From Candidatus Palauibacter polyketidifaciens (GTDB lineage Bacteria > Gemmatimonadota > Gemmatimonadetes > Palauibacterales > Palauibacteraceae), in contig NZ_CANPVO010000025.1 in the NCBI RefSeq assembly GCF_947581785.1, forward strand, positions 1 through 64,000: DNA of 64,000 nucleotides. Reading direction: 5' to 3'. The position numbers were made by a program, and so were the translations under genes. Within the stretch, counting starts at the first letter, position 1; the number at the start of each line of letters is the position of its first letter. The notes under the pieces are model-generated. The model saw only the letters and a list, made by a program, of their open reading frames with translations, ran no database searches and was not told the DNA's origin. Below, piece after piece: positions 1 through 8,076 of the stretch.

Positions 1-81
1 CGACAGACGACTTCGGACATCATGGGATTCCAAGCGTCCGACTTGCAGCGCTATTTGACCGAGGAGCGACGCAGAGCGTAG
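1..81 (+). CDS. C-terminal tail of an unidentified protein (cut by window edge)
   Basis: Frame 1 is open from the first base to a TAG at 79-81 and gives 26 residues ending in an Arg-rich helix-like tail (LTEERRRA). The gene begins outside the window and the fragment is too short to name. It converges with the minus-strand lipoprotein gene that ends at 138. Confidence 0.4.
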   Translation, partial: RQTTSDIMGFQASDLQRYLTEERRRA

Positions 82-137
82 CGATTCAGGCGAGATGTAT
101 CGCCGCTCGAACGCAGCAGGGCTTTTGCCACGGGCTG

Positions 138-2987
138 CTAAGTCCCCCCTTTGGCCTGCTCGGGGCGAAGCGGAGCAACCACAACCTGGTGAGCGTCGAA
201 TGCATCCAATCGGCGCAGCAGGACTGTGTCGCCTCGCGCGTCGAGCAACCGGTCCTCACCATCCATGCTCACCGTGAACAGCAGCCGCTCCCGGTCGATG
301 TCCCACACTCGCCACGTTACGCTATCCTGGCCGGGAAGCCGATAATCTCTCACCCAGAGTCTCGAATCGAAGTCCGTCAGCATCGCATCGATCGGGGGCG
401 CCACTTCGTTTGCCGGCCAGTCCGGCACAAGGGAGAGGAGTCGCTCCTTTACGTCCGACGGCGGGAACGGGAACCTGCCGTCCTCCGCGGCCTCAATGAG
501 CCATCCCCCTTGCTTCTGCCGCTGCGACGCCTCGGACTCTCGCCCCATCCGCACTTGGCCTGCGGACAGCCTGACGCCGGCGGGCATGGGAATACTGGCG
601 ACCGGCGCGCCGCTCCAGTCGAGTACCGAGATGGATCCCTGGTCAGTTTCGGCAACGACGAGACGGTCTGAGCTCGCCGCCTCCAATGTCCGGTGCCCAA
701 ACAACACGGGACGGTCGTGTCTCGTGTCGGAGTGCCGTTCGTTGCCTTGCGTCTCCGCGACCACCCGAACTCCGCCGTCGGCATCCACCGCCACATACCG
801 AGCTTGCCGCCAGTATCGACCTTTGGATTTCCGCACCATCGCACCGCCGTCTCTGTCGCGTAAGACCGTGCTGCCGTCTGGACGACGGGCTACCAGCCGC
901 GGTTGAAGGCTGTTGAGCGGAGCATCCAGGTAGCTTTGTGAGTGGCCGAAACCACCATCGTGGCCAATCGACACGATACGACCCCTGAGGAAGTCGCTAA
1001 CGATGACACCCTCCGACGTGCGAACCGCCCCCCCTATAAAGCCGAATTCCTCCGGCCCCCCTCCCTCGCGCCCCACCACTCGATGCTCCCCGGAGGCCAT
1101 GTCGACGATGTAGATCTCGGTGCGGTCCAACACAACGAGACCGCCGTCCGGCGTGAAGAAGCCGCCGCGGACGTCCAGCAGCCGCTCGGAAAGATCCCTG
1201 TGCTCCGACGAATCGAAGACCGGGTCGGTCGAGGGACGACGCGGGGCGCGCTGCCGCGTTGGGGCGGCTATCCGGTCGAGGAACGGTCCCACGTCCAGAA
1301 GCACGATGTCGTCGCGCTTCCGGAGTTCGCGGAGGAACGGCCCCTTGTGGCCCGCTCCGTAGGTGAGGAGGAAGCGGACTCCTTCCCCCCGGTGACGGTC
1401 CAGCCCGTCCTCGATGTACGCCAAGTGCGAGGCGTTGATCGCATCCCACCCCCCGGGACCCAGTTCCGCGTCGAACAGGCGGGCATACGTCCGCATGCGG
1501 ATGTCGTAGGCTTCGTCGTAGGCGTCGGTGTGGATCCAGCGCGGGTCGTCCGCCGCGCCCGCGGCGAGCGCTTCGGATGACGCCTCCGCGGCCGCCCGGT
1601 ATTCGGCCCATCCTTCGGCCCGGTCGGGGTCCCGCGAGTAGGCGTCGAGATACGCGGCCCGGAAGTCCGACATCGGTTCGGTCCAGCCCGCCGTGGGGAT
1701 GACGTCGAACTCCAGTTCGCGGGAGAGGGGGAAGAGTCCGTCCATGTACTCGGGGAAGCGGCGGACCCGCGGCTCCTCCACCATCCCCGTGGCTTCGAAC
1801 TCGGCCCATGCCCGGTCCCAGCGGTTGGGCGGGATCTCCGTCAGCCAGTAGTCCGGATCGATCTCACGCACCAGGTCTCTCACGACTTCCAGACTGAACA
1901 TCTCGCTGGTCTCGTGACCCGAGTGGATCACCCCGAGCACGACGACCTCGTTCAGCGTCGCCGCGCCCCCGGAGGGAGCAGGCGACGCCGGCGCGGCCGG
2001 CACCAGTTCAACGAGCGTCCCCGAGATCTCGTTCGCCACGAACACGCGCTCGCCGTCCGGGTGCACGCGGAGGACGATGGGTTGCTCGCCGACCTCCAGC
2101 CGCTGCACGACGGCCCGGGATTCGAGGTCGACGACGGAGACGGTGCTCCCGCCCGCGTTGTTGACCAGCGCGTACCGACCGTCTCCCGGCACCACGGCCG
2201 AGAACGGCCGGGGGCCGATGCCCTCCGAGACGCGGCCCGTGACCGCGAAGGACGCGGTGTTGATGAAGGCGACCTCGTCGGATCCGCCACAGGCGACAAT
2301 GTACGTGACCTGGTCGGGCGTGAGCGCGCCCCCCGGCGGGCCGGGACACACCTCGACCGTGGCGTCCAGCTCACCGTTCAGGAGGTCGATGACGCTGACC
2401 GATCCCGCGTCGAGGTTGGGGACGAAGGCGTGGGATCCGTCCCACATCACATCCGCGGGATATGGGCGATCGCCGGTGGCATGGAACCCCCGCGGCGCGC
2501 CCTCGCGGGTGTCCACCGTCCACAGCCGGTCGGAGAACTCGGTCGTGATCCAGGTCTCTCCGCGCACCGTCCCGGGCGTGAACAGCGACGGACCCGCCCC
2601 GACGCCCCACACGGCGCCAGTGACGATCCGGCCCTCGTCGTCGAGCCGTATGAGCGTCGAGTCCCGGAACTGGCTCACGAGCCAGCCGCCTTCGACGCGG
2701 ATGAGGTCGAGCGGCGTGTCCCCGGCCTCCCACCGCGCCACGACGGCGGACTCGGAGAGGTCCACGACCGCGATCCCGCCTTCGCCGCTTAAGGCGACCC
2801 AGGCGGTGTCGCCGTCCGGGCTGAACCGGATTCCGTGCGGACCCGCCCCCACGTCGATCGTCGCGCCGACCCGGAAAAGCCCGTCGGTGTCGACCGACCC
2901 ACGCGGCGATTCGCCGCAGGCCGCCGCGAGCGCCGCCGCGACGACTGCGCCCACGAGGGCTTGGTGCGAGCGTTCGAGTTGTCTCAT
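138..2987 (-). CDS. Large lipoprotein: YVTN-type propeller + TraB/EreA-like domain + second 6-bladed propeller
   Basis: About 949 aa. I chose the ATG at 2987 because AGGGAG lies just upstream and it places a lipoprotein signal at the N-terminus (hydrophobic run then LAAAC). Residues about 30-330 are YVTN-like beta-propeller repeats (phrases such as FSPDGDTAWVA and HPDGERVFVANE). Residues about 340-600 look like the TraB/GumN/EreA superfamily, with LGVIHSGHE near its start and TYGAGHK near its end. Residues about 620-949 are a 6-bladed propeller of the kind found in the gene at 44758-46077 (GREGGGPEEFG). The three-part fusion is unusual. The C-terminal third has visibly lower GC and less biased codons than the N-terminal part. 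Probably anchored in the envelope; substrate unknown. The propeller assignments are firmer than the middle domain. Confidence 0.75.
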   Translation of the reverse strand: MRQLERSHQALVGAVVAAALAAACGESPRGSVDTDGLFRVGATIDVGAGPHGIRFSPDGDTAWVALSGEGGIAVVDLSESAVVARWEAGDTPLDLIRVEGGWLVSQFRDSTLIRLDDEGRIVTGAVWGVGAGPSLFTPGTVRGETWITTEFSDRLWTVDTREGAPRGFHATGDRPYPADVMWDGSHAFVPNLDAGSVSVIDLLNGELDATVEVCPGPPGGALTPDQVTYIVACGGSDEVAFINTASFAVTGRVSEGIGPRPFSAVVPGDGRYALVNNAGGSTVSVVDLESRAVVQRLEVGEQPIVLRVHPDGERVFVANEISGTLVELVPAAPASPAPSGGAATLNEVVVLGVIHSGHETSEMFSLEVVRDLVREIDPDYWLTEIPPNRWDRAWAEFEATGMVEEPRVRRFPEYMDGLFPLSRELEFDVIPTAGWTEPMSDFRAAYLDAYSRDPDRAEGWAEYRAAAEASSEALAAGAADDPRWIHTDAYDEAYDIRMRTYARLFDAELGPGGWDAINASHLAYIEDGLDRHRGEGVRFLLTYGAGHKGPFLRELRKRDDIVLLDVGPFLDRIAAPTRQRAPRRPSTDPVFDSSEHRDLSERLLDVRGGFFTPDGGLVVLDRTEIYIVDMASGEHRVVGREGGGPEEFGFIGGAVRTSEGVIVSDFLRGRIVSIGHDGGFGHSQSYLDAPLNSLQPRLVARRPDGSTVLRDRDGGAMVRKSKGRYWRQARYVAVDADGGVRVVAETQGNERHSDTRHDRPVLFGHRTLEAASSDRLVVAETDQGSISVLDWSGAPVASIPMPAGVRLSAGQVRMGRESEASQRQKQGGWLIEAAEDGRFPFPPSDVKERLLSLVPDWPANEVAPPIDAMLTDFDSRLWVRDYRLPGQDSVTWRVWDIDRERLLFTVSMDGEDRLLDARGDTVLLRRLDAFDAHQVVVAPLRPEQAKGGT

Positions 2988-3105
2988 CTTTGACTCCCTG
3001 GCCGGTCCCAATCACGGCGGCGCAAGCTCGTCCGCGTTCGGACACGACGCAACGAGGGATCGGGCCGTGCGGAATCTCCCGAGACCCGGAGGACGGACGA
3101 ACGTC

Positions 3106-4017
3106 ATGTACGCCTGGAGAGGGCCCGGCCGTAGGCCTCACGCGACGCTGGCAACGATGCTGGCAGTGCTGATGACGCTCGGGTGCGGCGACGCCACGGG
3201 TCCCGAACCGCCCGCGGCGGGCGAGATCGTCTTCACCTCGATCCGCGAGAGATTCATGCGCATCTGGGTGGCGAACGCGGACGGGACGGGACAGCGGCCC
3301 CTCACGCCGGAAGGGGAGACGAGCCTCGAGCCCAGCTGGGCGCCGGACGGCTCGCGGATCGTGTTCACGAGCTGGCTCGACGGGAACCCCGACATTTTCC
3401 TCATGGACGCGGACGGCTCGGACTGGAGGCCGGTGACGCGGGACACGGCGTACGACCGGTCCGGGCGCCTGTCCCCGGACGGGAGGCGCGTGGTCTTCGT
3501 CTCCGAGCGCACGGGGGATCCGGACATCTGGGTGATCGAAGTGGATGGATCGAATCCGGTCAACCTCACGCGGAGCCCATCGTCCTTCGACGTGGACCCG
3601 GACTGGTCGCCCGACGGCGCCCGGATCGTCTTTGCCTCGGACCGCGACGGGAACCGGCGGTTCTCGCTGTGGACGATGCGGGCCGATGGGACGGGGCTCA
3701 CGCGACTTCCCGCCGAGGGCGGCGCGCGTTCCCCGTCCTGGTCGCCGGATGGATCGCGGATCGCGTTTACGTCCTACCGGGACATCGGCGACGCGGAGAT
3801 CTACGTGATGCGGGCCGATGGGAGCGGCCAGACCAACCTCTCAGGCCGGGCCGGAGTGGATGAACTGCCGCGCTGGTCGCCGGACGGCAAGTTCATCCTC
3901 TTCTCGACGAAGCGCGACGGGAACTCCGAGATCTACGCGATGCGCGCGGACGGATCGGGGCCGGTGAACCTCTCGCGCCACCCGCGCTGGGATGCCATGG
4001 CCGCATGGAGGCCGTAG
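3106..4017 (+). CDS. TolB-like beta-propeller lipoprotein (PD40 repeats)
   Basis: 303 aa. The ATG at 3106 follows GGAGGA by about 13 nt and starts a lipoprotein signal with lipobox LMTLGC. The mature part is six or seven repeats of the PD40/WD40-like type: each has W-S/A-PDGSRIVF-TS followed by IY/WVM-ADGSG-NLT. This is the propeller of TolB and of protein-dependent lipoproteins such as the DPP/TolB families, but the protein lacks the N-terminal TolB domain and any peptidase domain. A binding or scaffold role at the outer or cytoplasmic membrane is inferred. It starts divergently from the fusion lipoprotein at 2987; the two share an intergenic region of about 120 bp. Confidence 0.8.
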   Translation: MYAWRGPGRRPHATLATMLAVLMTLGCGDATGPEPPAAGEIVFTSIRERFMRIWVANADGTGQRPLTPEGETSLEPSWAPDGSRIVFTSWLDGNPDIFLMDADGSDWRPVTRDTAYDRSGRLSPDGRRVVFVSERTGDPDIWVIEVDGSNPVNLTRSPSSFDVDPDWSPDGARIVFASDRDGNRRFSLWTMRADGTGLTRLPAEGGARSPSWSPDGSRIAFTSYRDIGDAEIYVMRADGSGQTNLSGRAGVDELPRWSPDGKFILFSTKRDGNSEIYAMRADGSGPVNLSRHPRWDAMAAWRP

Positions 4018-4073
4018 TGTGCGTGCGGCGCCCGGGGTCGGGCCCACCGTCAACTTTTGCGGGGATCAGCCGA

Positions 4074-5786
4074 ATGATGTGCATGCGCGACGTTGCCACG
4101 ACTCTCGTCCTCGCCGTCCTCCCCGTGACCGCGGCCGCCTGCGGCACCGCGGATGCGGAGAGCCTGAGGAACTCGTCAAGTCAGGAGGCCGCGATGAATG
4201 CTCCGGGGTCCATGGCGGGGCGATCCACCGTCTACGCTCCGAACGGAATGGTCGCGACGAGTCAGCCCATGGCGTCGAGCGTCGCGCTCGGCGTGCTGCG
4301 CGACGGCGGCAACGCCTTCGACGCGGCGATCGCGGCCTCGTCCGTGCTCTCGCTCGTCGAACCGCACATGACGGGGCTGGGCGGCGACCTGTTCGCGCTC
4401 TTCTGGTCTGCGGAGGAGGGGCGGCTCGTCGGCCTGGACGCGACCGGCCGCGCGGGGACCCACATGACGCCGGAACGGATCCGGGCGGACGGCTACGACC
4501 GCGTGCCGGGCTCGGGGCCGGGGGCGGTGACCGTGCCGGGGGCGATCGCGGGCTGGGGCGCCCTCAACGAGAAGTATGGGAGCCGACCGCTCGCCGAAAT
4601 CGTGGCGCCGGCCATCGCGCTGGCCGAGGAGGGCTTCCCCGTCACGCCGATCATCGCGGGGCAGTGGCAGGGGCAGTTGAGCAAGCTGCAGGCGGATCCG
4701 GGGGCGGCGGCGACCTACCTCATCGACGGCGAGCGGGCACCCGAAGCGGGCGAGTGGTTCCGGAACCCCGACTTCGCGCGCTCGCTGCGCACGATCGGGG
4801 CGGAAGGCCCGGCCGCCATGTACGGCGGGGAGCTGGGCACGCGCGTAGCGGAGGGACTGGCGGAACTCGGCGGCTACCTCACGCCGGAGGACATGGCCGC
4901 GATGGAGGTGCGCTGGGTCGAGCCGCTGTCGATGGACTACAAGGGCTGGACGGTCTGGGAACTGCCCCCGGCCGGCCAGGGAGTCGCCGCCCTGCAGATG
5001 CTGGGGATGCTCGAGCCGTTCGACCTGGCGAGCATGGGGCACAACTCGCCCGAGTACCTCCACCACCTGATCGAGGCGAAGAAGGTGGCCTTCGCGGACC
5101 TGGCCCGGCACGTCGGGGATGCCGATCACATGGAGATCGACCCGAAGGAGTTGCTGGACCCCGACTACCTCGCGGCGCGGCGGGCGCTCATCAACCCGGC
5201 CGTGGCCGCCGAGCGGGTCGAGCCCGGTGAATTCGCAACCGCCACGGAGACGATCTACCTCTCGGTCGCCGACCGATACGGGAACATGGTCTCGTTCATC
5301 CACTCGATCTACGGCTCGTTCGGTTCGGGCGTCGTCGTGCCGGGGACGGGCTTCGTGCTGCAGAACCGGGGCGCCGGCTTCACGCTCGAGGACGGACACC
5401 CGAACCAGGTCGCGCCCGGCAAGCGGCCGTTCCACACCCTCATCCCGGGGTTCGTGACCCGGGACGGGGAGCCGCTGATGGCGTTCGGCGTCATGGGCGG
5501 GTCGATGCAGCCGCAGGGACACACTCAGGTCGTCCTCAACATGATCGAGTTCGGGATGGACCCGCAGCAGGCGATCGACGCGGCGCGGTTCCGCCACATG
5601 GGTGGCCTGCGCGTCGCGGTCGAGAGGCTGACCGACGGACTCGAAGACGGCATGGGCGCGTTCGGCCACGAACTCGTGGACTGGGAGAGCGCCTCGTTCG
5701 GCGGGGGTCAGCTGGTCATGAAGCTGGACCGCGGCTGGGCCGGCGCGTCAGACCCCCGCAAGGACGGCCTCGCCATCGGCCACTGA
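4074..5786 (+). CDS. Gamma-glutamyltransferase-family Ntn hydrolase, lipoprotein-type export signal
   Basis: About 570 aa. The first methionines (MMCMRD) lead into a hydrophobic segment and a possible lipobox ending at Cys23. The protein has the GGT fold: conserved GGNAFDAAIA near residue 75, EPHMTGLGGD near 100, and the autoprocessing site where the small subunit would begin at Thr393 (TIYLSVADRYGN). The FGSGVVVPGTGFVLQNRG segment resembles the YwrD/HpxW subgroup more than classical glutathione GGT. It would be made as a precursor, cleave itself before Thr393 and act as an amidohydrolase or gamma-glutamyl transferase in the envelope; the true substrate cannot be read from sequence. It lies 56 bp after the TolB-like gene on the same strand. 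A strong hairpin overlaps its stop codon. Confidence 0.85.
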   Translation: MMCMRDVATTLVLAVLPVTAAACGTADAESLRNSSSQEAAMNAPGSMAGRSTVYAPNGMVATSQPMASSVALGVLRDGGNAFDAAIAASSVLSLVEPHMTGLGGDLFALFWSAEEGRLVGLDATGRAGTHMTPERIRADGYDRVPGSGPGAVTVPGAIAGWGALNEKYGSRPLAEIVAPAIALAEEGFPVTPIIAGQWQGQLSKLQADPGAAATYLIDGERAPEAGEWFRNPDFARSLRTIGAEGPAAMYGGELGTRVAEGLAELGGYLTPEDMAAMEVRWVEPLSMDYKGWTVWELPPAGQGVAALQMLGMLEPFDLASMGHNSPEYLHHLIEAKKVAFADLARHVGDADHMEIDPKELLDPDYLAARRALINPAVAAERVEPGEFATATETIYLSVADRYGNMVSFIHSIYGSFGSGVVVPGTGFVLQNRGAGFTLEDGHPNQVAPGKRPFHTLIPGFVTRDGEPLMAFGVMGGSMQPQGHTQVVLNMIEFGMDPQQAIDAARFRHMGGLRVAVERLTDGLEDGMGAFGHELVDWESASFGGGQLVMKLDRGWAGASDPRKDGLAIGH

Positions 5787-5804
5787 CGACCGACGGCGAG
5801 GCCC
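5767..5804 (+). terminator. Hairpin overlapping the GGT stop codon
   Basis: GGCCTCGCC at 5767 pairs with GGCGAGGCC ending at 5804, continued by TCGG/CCGA after one mismatch, giving a roughly 13-bp stem over a 10-nt loop that contains the TGA of the GGT gene. There is no T-tract after it, so it is a terminator-like hairpin rather than a canonical intrinsic terminator. Confidence 0.45.
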
Positions 5805-5860
5805 CGGACAAGCAGGCCTATTCTGCGCGTCACTCGCCCTGAAGGTAACGCGCCACGCCG

Positions 5861-6646
5861 CTAGTCAGAGTCCGGCAGCCAGAGAAGTGACAGGATCTGC
5901 CCCAGACTAGGGATGGCATGCGTACTCTCAAGGAGGCGTACTCCACGCGCTCCCGGGTCGTCTAGCCACTCCGCCGCGTCCACGTGCTCACAATGGGGAT
6001 TCGTCGGCTCTCCACGCGTGACCGACGCCGCCAATGTGCCACCGCGGACTTTCTGCCCGCGGGTAGCCATGTGGTAGTAGAAGTTTGAGCGCTCCTGCCA
6101 TTCCACGTATCCGTTTCGGGTTGCAATCAAGGCGCAGCTTTCGTTGGAGACCTGAACAATCCGACGCGCGGCGGCAGTGATTGAGACGTTGTAGTGACCA
6201 GGGGACGACAACCGATGGGCTGCCTCGACGCTTACGTCGAGTTGTCGCGCATCTGCTCTGAATAGCTTGGCGGGCATCAAGAGTTCAGCCGCGAACGAAT
6301 TGGCTTCCCACTCCAGTTGACGGCCGAAACCCTCGGTTGCTTGGAGCGACGACTCCTTGCAGCGGCGCTGCTCTTTTTTGTGCGTCGGGATATGGTAGTG
6401 CGCGAGTTCATGCGCGATCGAGAAACGACGGCGGCCTGTGCTTTGACCCGGCTCGAGAAAGATCGCCCCACCGTCTGCGTAAGGATTTGGCATGAGGCAT
6501 GCGGTACAGCCGGGGTCGGGTTCGTCGAAATCGATGATCTCGATGCCATCCCGCGCGGCGATCTCGGTCAGATCGCATTGCCGTACGTCTCGGAGCTTGA
6601 GGGCTTGACGAAAATGCTGTGCGAACCGGAGGCCTTCCGGATTCAC
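5861..6646 (-). CDS. ImmA/IrrE family metallo-endopeptidase
   Basis: 261 aa. The zinc-peptidase motif HELAH occurs at residues 79-83 within FSIAHELAHYHIP, with a second-half motif EWEANSFAAELLMP that supplies the third ligand of the ImmA family. Proteins of this family cleave or control a partner repressor, as ImmA does for ImmR. Its start codon overlaps the stop of the XRE regulator by the four bases ATGA, so the two are translationally coupled and form a regulator-protease pair. The C-terminal 90 residues are not part of the peptidase core and I do not recognise them. It sits at the edge of a restriction-modification island, a common place for such pairs. Confidence 0.85.
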   Translation of the reverse strand: MNPEGLRFAQHFRQALKLRDVRQCDLTEIAARDGIEIIDFDEPDPGCTACLMPNPYADGGAIFLEPGQSTGRRRFSIAHELAHYHIPTHKKEQRRCKESSLQATEGFGRQLEWEANSFAAELLMPAKLFRADARQLDVSVEAAHRLSSPGHYNVSITAAARRIVQVSNESCALIATRNGYVEWQERSNFYYHMATRGQKVRGGTLAASVTRGEPTNPHCEHVDAAEWLDDPGARGVRLLESTHAIPSLGQILSLLWLPDSD

Positions 6647-6981
6647 GCTTGTTCGTCTCCATCCTCATCGATGCCGTGCGTCGTTCGGAGAAACTGCGCG
6701 AACTGACTGAGCTGGCGGCGGGCACTCTCTGAGAGGCCCCGGAATTCCCGGAAGTATGCTTCTTCCTCAGGATTCAAATCGCTGATCTCCGTCTCCCCCA
6801 AGACGTATCCGATGGTAACACTCAGAGCAGTCGCGAGTCTGCGGAGCATGTCGTACGACGGGTTACGCTCACCAGCCTCAATCTGCGAAATCGTTGATTG
6901 GGACGTTCCGACCAACTCCGCGAATTGAGTCTGCGACAGCCCCTGATCCTCACGTATCTGCTGCAATCGTGCACCGAGCTC
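6643..6981 (-). CDS. XRE-family transcriptional regulator, partner of the ImmA-like protease
   Basis: 112 aa. A typical helix-turn-helix occupies residues 4-60 (LSQTQFAELVGTSQSTISQIEAGERNPS). The GTG at 6981 is preferred over the GTG at 7011 because AAGGAGG ends five bases before it and lies inside the longer reading. The C-terminal segment is acidic. It probably represses the divergent promoters in the 7.0-kb intergenic region and is inactivated by the coupled ImmA-like protease, as in ImmR/ImmA; this is inference from the family. Confidence 0.85.
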   Translation of the reverse strand, partial: ELGARLQQIREDQGLSQTQFAELVGTSQSTISQIEAGERNPSYDMLRRLATALSVTIGYVLGETEISDLNPEEEAYFREFRGLSESARRQLSQFAQFLRTTHGIDEDGDEQA

Positions 6982-7021
6982 CACGGCTTCCTCCTTTTCG
7001 CGGATTATCACGATGTTGCTT

Positions 7022-7060
7022 GCGATGCATCGCTATACGGTATTATCCTGTTTAGCGATG
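7022..7060. promoter_or_regulatory. Candidate operator: three GCGATG half-sites between divergent genes
   Basis: GCGATGCATCGC at 7022-7033 is a perfect 12-bp palindrome. A further copy of the half-site lies at 7055-7060, making CATCGCTA (7028-7035) and TAGCGATG (7053-7060) a perfect 8-bp inverted repeat with 17 bp between. TATTAT/GATAAT-like -10 sequences sit in the gap. The site is 40-80 bp upstream of the XRE start, which fits autoregulation by that protein. Confidence 0.45.
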
Positions 7061-7271
7061 GCTGGTGCCACGATTACGAATACACCGCTCCGGTGCCGGT
7101 CGCAACGCCGACGGGACGAGCGAGGTGGGCGAGATATGGACCTCCGTGAACTTCGAGCGTTTGGCGTGGCCGCTGACAAGCCGGAAACCGGGGTATCGAT
7201 CCAGCCAGGCGGGTACATCGAACTCGGACGAGGACCCGTCTCAAGATCTGCTCCGGGGAAGGAGTTGTATC

Positions 7272-7415
7272 ATGTCAAACGACAAGCCGCAGGAACCGGT
7301 GGATCCCCACAAAAAGCCGGATGTCGAGAAGCCGGACGATCATCGTCCGCCGATAACGCCGGTTCGTCCGCCGATAAGACCCGTTCGCCCGCACACACCC
7401 TCGGGCATCGGCTGA
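7272..7415 (+). CDS. Small proline/lysine-rich peptide upstream of the E2-like protein
   Basis: 47 aa starting MSNDKPQEPVDPHKK and ending SGIG. The ATG at 7272 has a strong Shine-Dalgarno sequence (GGAAGGAG) about 6 nt upstream. The middle carries a repeated RPPI-x-PVRP unit. It has no recognisable domain and looks disordered. Its TGA overlaps a CTG that begins the readable frame of the E2-like gene (CTGA), so the two are probably co-translated. The C-terminal glycine next to an E2-like enzyme is suggestive but proves nothing. I do not recognise the gene. Confidence 0.55.
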   Translation: MSNDKPQEPVDPHKKPDVEKPDDHRPPITPVRPPIRPVRPHTPSGIG

Positions 7416-8023
7416 ACAGGGCGCTGGGGCTCGAAGAGTTACAGCGCTGGTATCCGACCGCCGCAGTACGCAACAGCTCCTCGAGCCTCGCCCATCTATC
7501 AACCCATGTCGGCGTGATTCGACCGTTGCCGTATCGTGGCCGATTGGTGCTGGAAATCCCGCTGAACGGCCCTTACAGAGTTCCGTCACGACTGCCCTCC
7601 ACCACCAACACGTATGTTCCGGATGTACGCATTTGGGCTACGTGGGAGGACGGCGTGCGTCCCGCAGGCTATCATGTTTACCCCGACGCCAGCCTCTGCA
7701 CGCACATGCAGGGGGAGTGGATCTGGGGGGTGAGTCCGCTGCACGATCTCGTGGACTGGTCGGTGCTCTGGCTAGCGAAGTCCCTGCACCTGCAACTCCT
7801 GAACCGGTGGCCTGGTCCCCAACATTGTTCCGCTAACGTCGCGATGAAGCGAGGGATGTTGGACGAGTACTGCCGGTGTGGGAAGCACGCGCGATATCGT
7901 GAATGCCACTACGCCCAGGATCGTAACTGGTCTCGGTATGAACTCTTCCGGGAAGAACGGGAGGGGGCCGCAGAATACCTTTCGGAACTCCGGCGAAGTG
8001 GCCGGCCAGCCGGACCACTGTAG
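7412..8023 (+). CDS. E2-like (ubiquitin-conjugating fold) protein with C-terminal SEC-C-like zinc motif
   Basis: About 203 aa. The body reads as a prokaryotic E2-like domain: an N-terminal helix (LEELQRWYP), beta strands ending in RLVLEIPL, a PDVRIW strand, and the active-site-like segment HVYPDASLC with Cys96, followed by W/L-rich helices (WSVLWLAKSLHLQLLNRW). Residues 154-166 (CRCG, then CH) resemble a SEC-C metal-binding motif. Such proteins occur in CBASS type II and other Ub-like conjugation operons, but no E1, JAB protease or nucleotide cyclase is nearby. No ATG/GTG/TTG fits the start: the frame opens at a CTG (7412) overlapping the upstream stop; a GTG at 7514 would remove the first helix. 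The open frame further upstream does not look like protein. Converges with the restriction enzyme gene. Confidence 0.55.
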   Translation: MNRALGLEELQRWYPTAAVRNSSSSLAHLSTHVGVIRPLPYRGRLVLEIPLNGPYRVPSRLPSTTNTYVPDVRIWATWEDGVRPAGYHVYPDASLCTHMQGEWIWGVSPLHDLVDWSVLWLAKSLHLQLLNRWPGPQHCSANVAMKRGMLDEYCRCGKHARYRECHYAQDRNWSRYELFREEREGAAEYLSELRRSGRPAGPL

Positions 8024-8076
8024 GGCGCCACGCACCCGTGAACTGAAATCCCTTACCGTTCTTGACCCTGGTTTTG

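Noticed and set aside
7013-7411. Upstream part of the 336-codon frame containing the E2-like gene
   Set aside because: The first 130 residues are not protein-like and overlap the better-supported peptide gene and the operator region; only the part after about 7412 looks like a domain.
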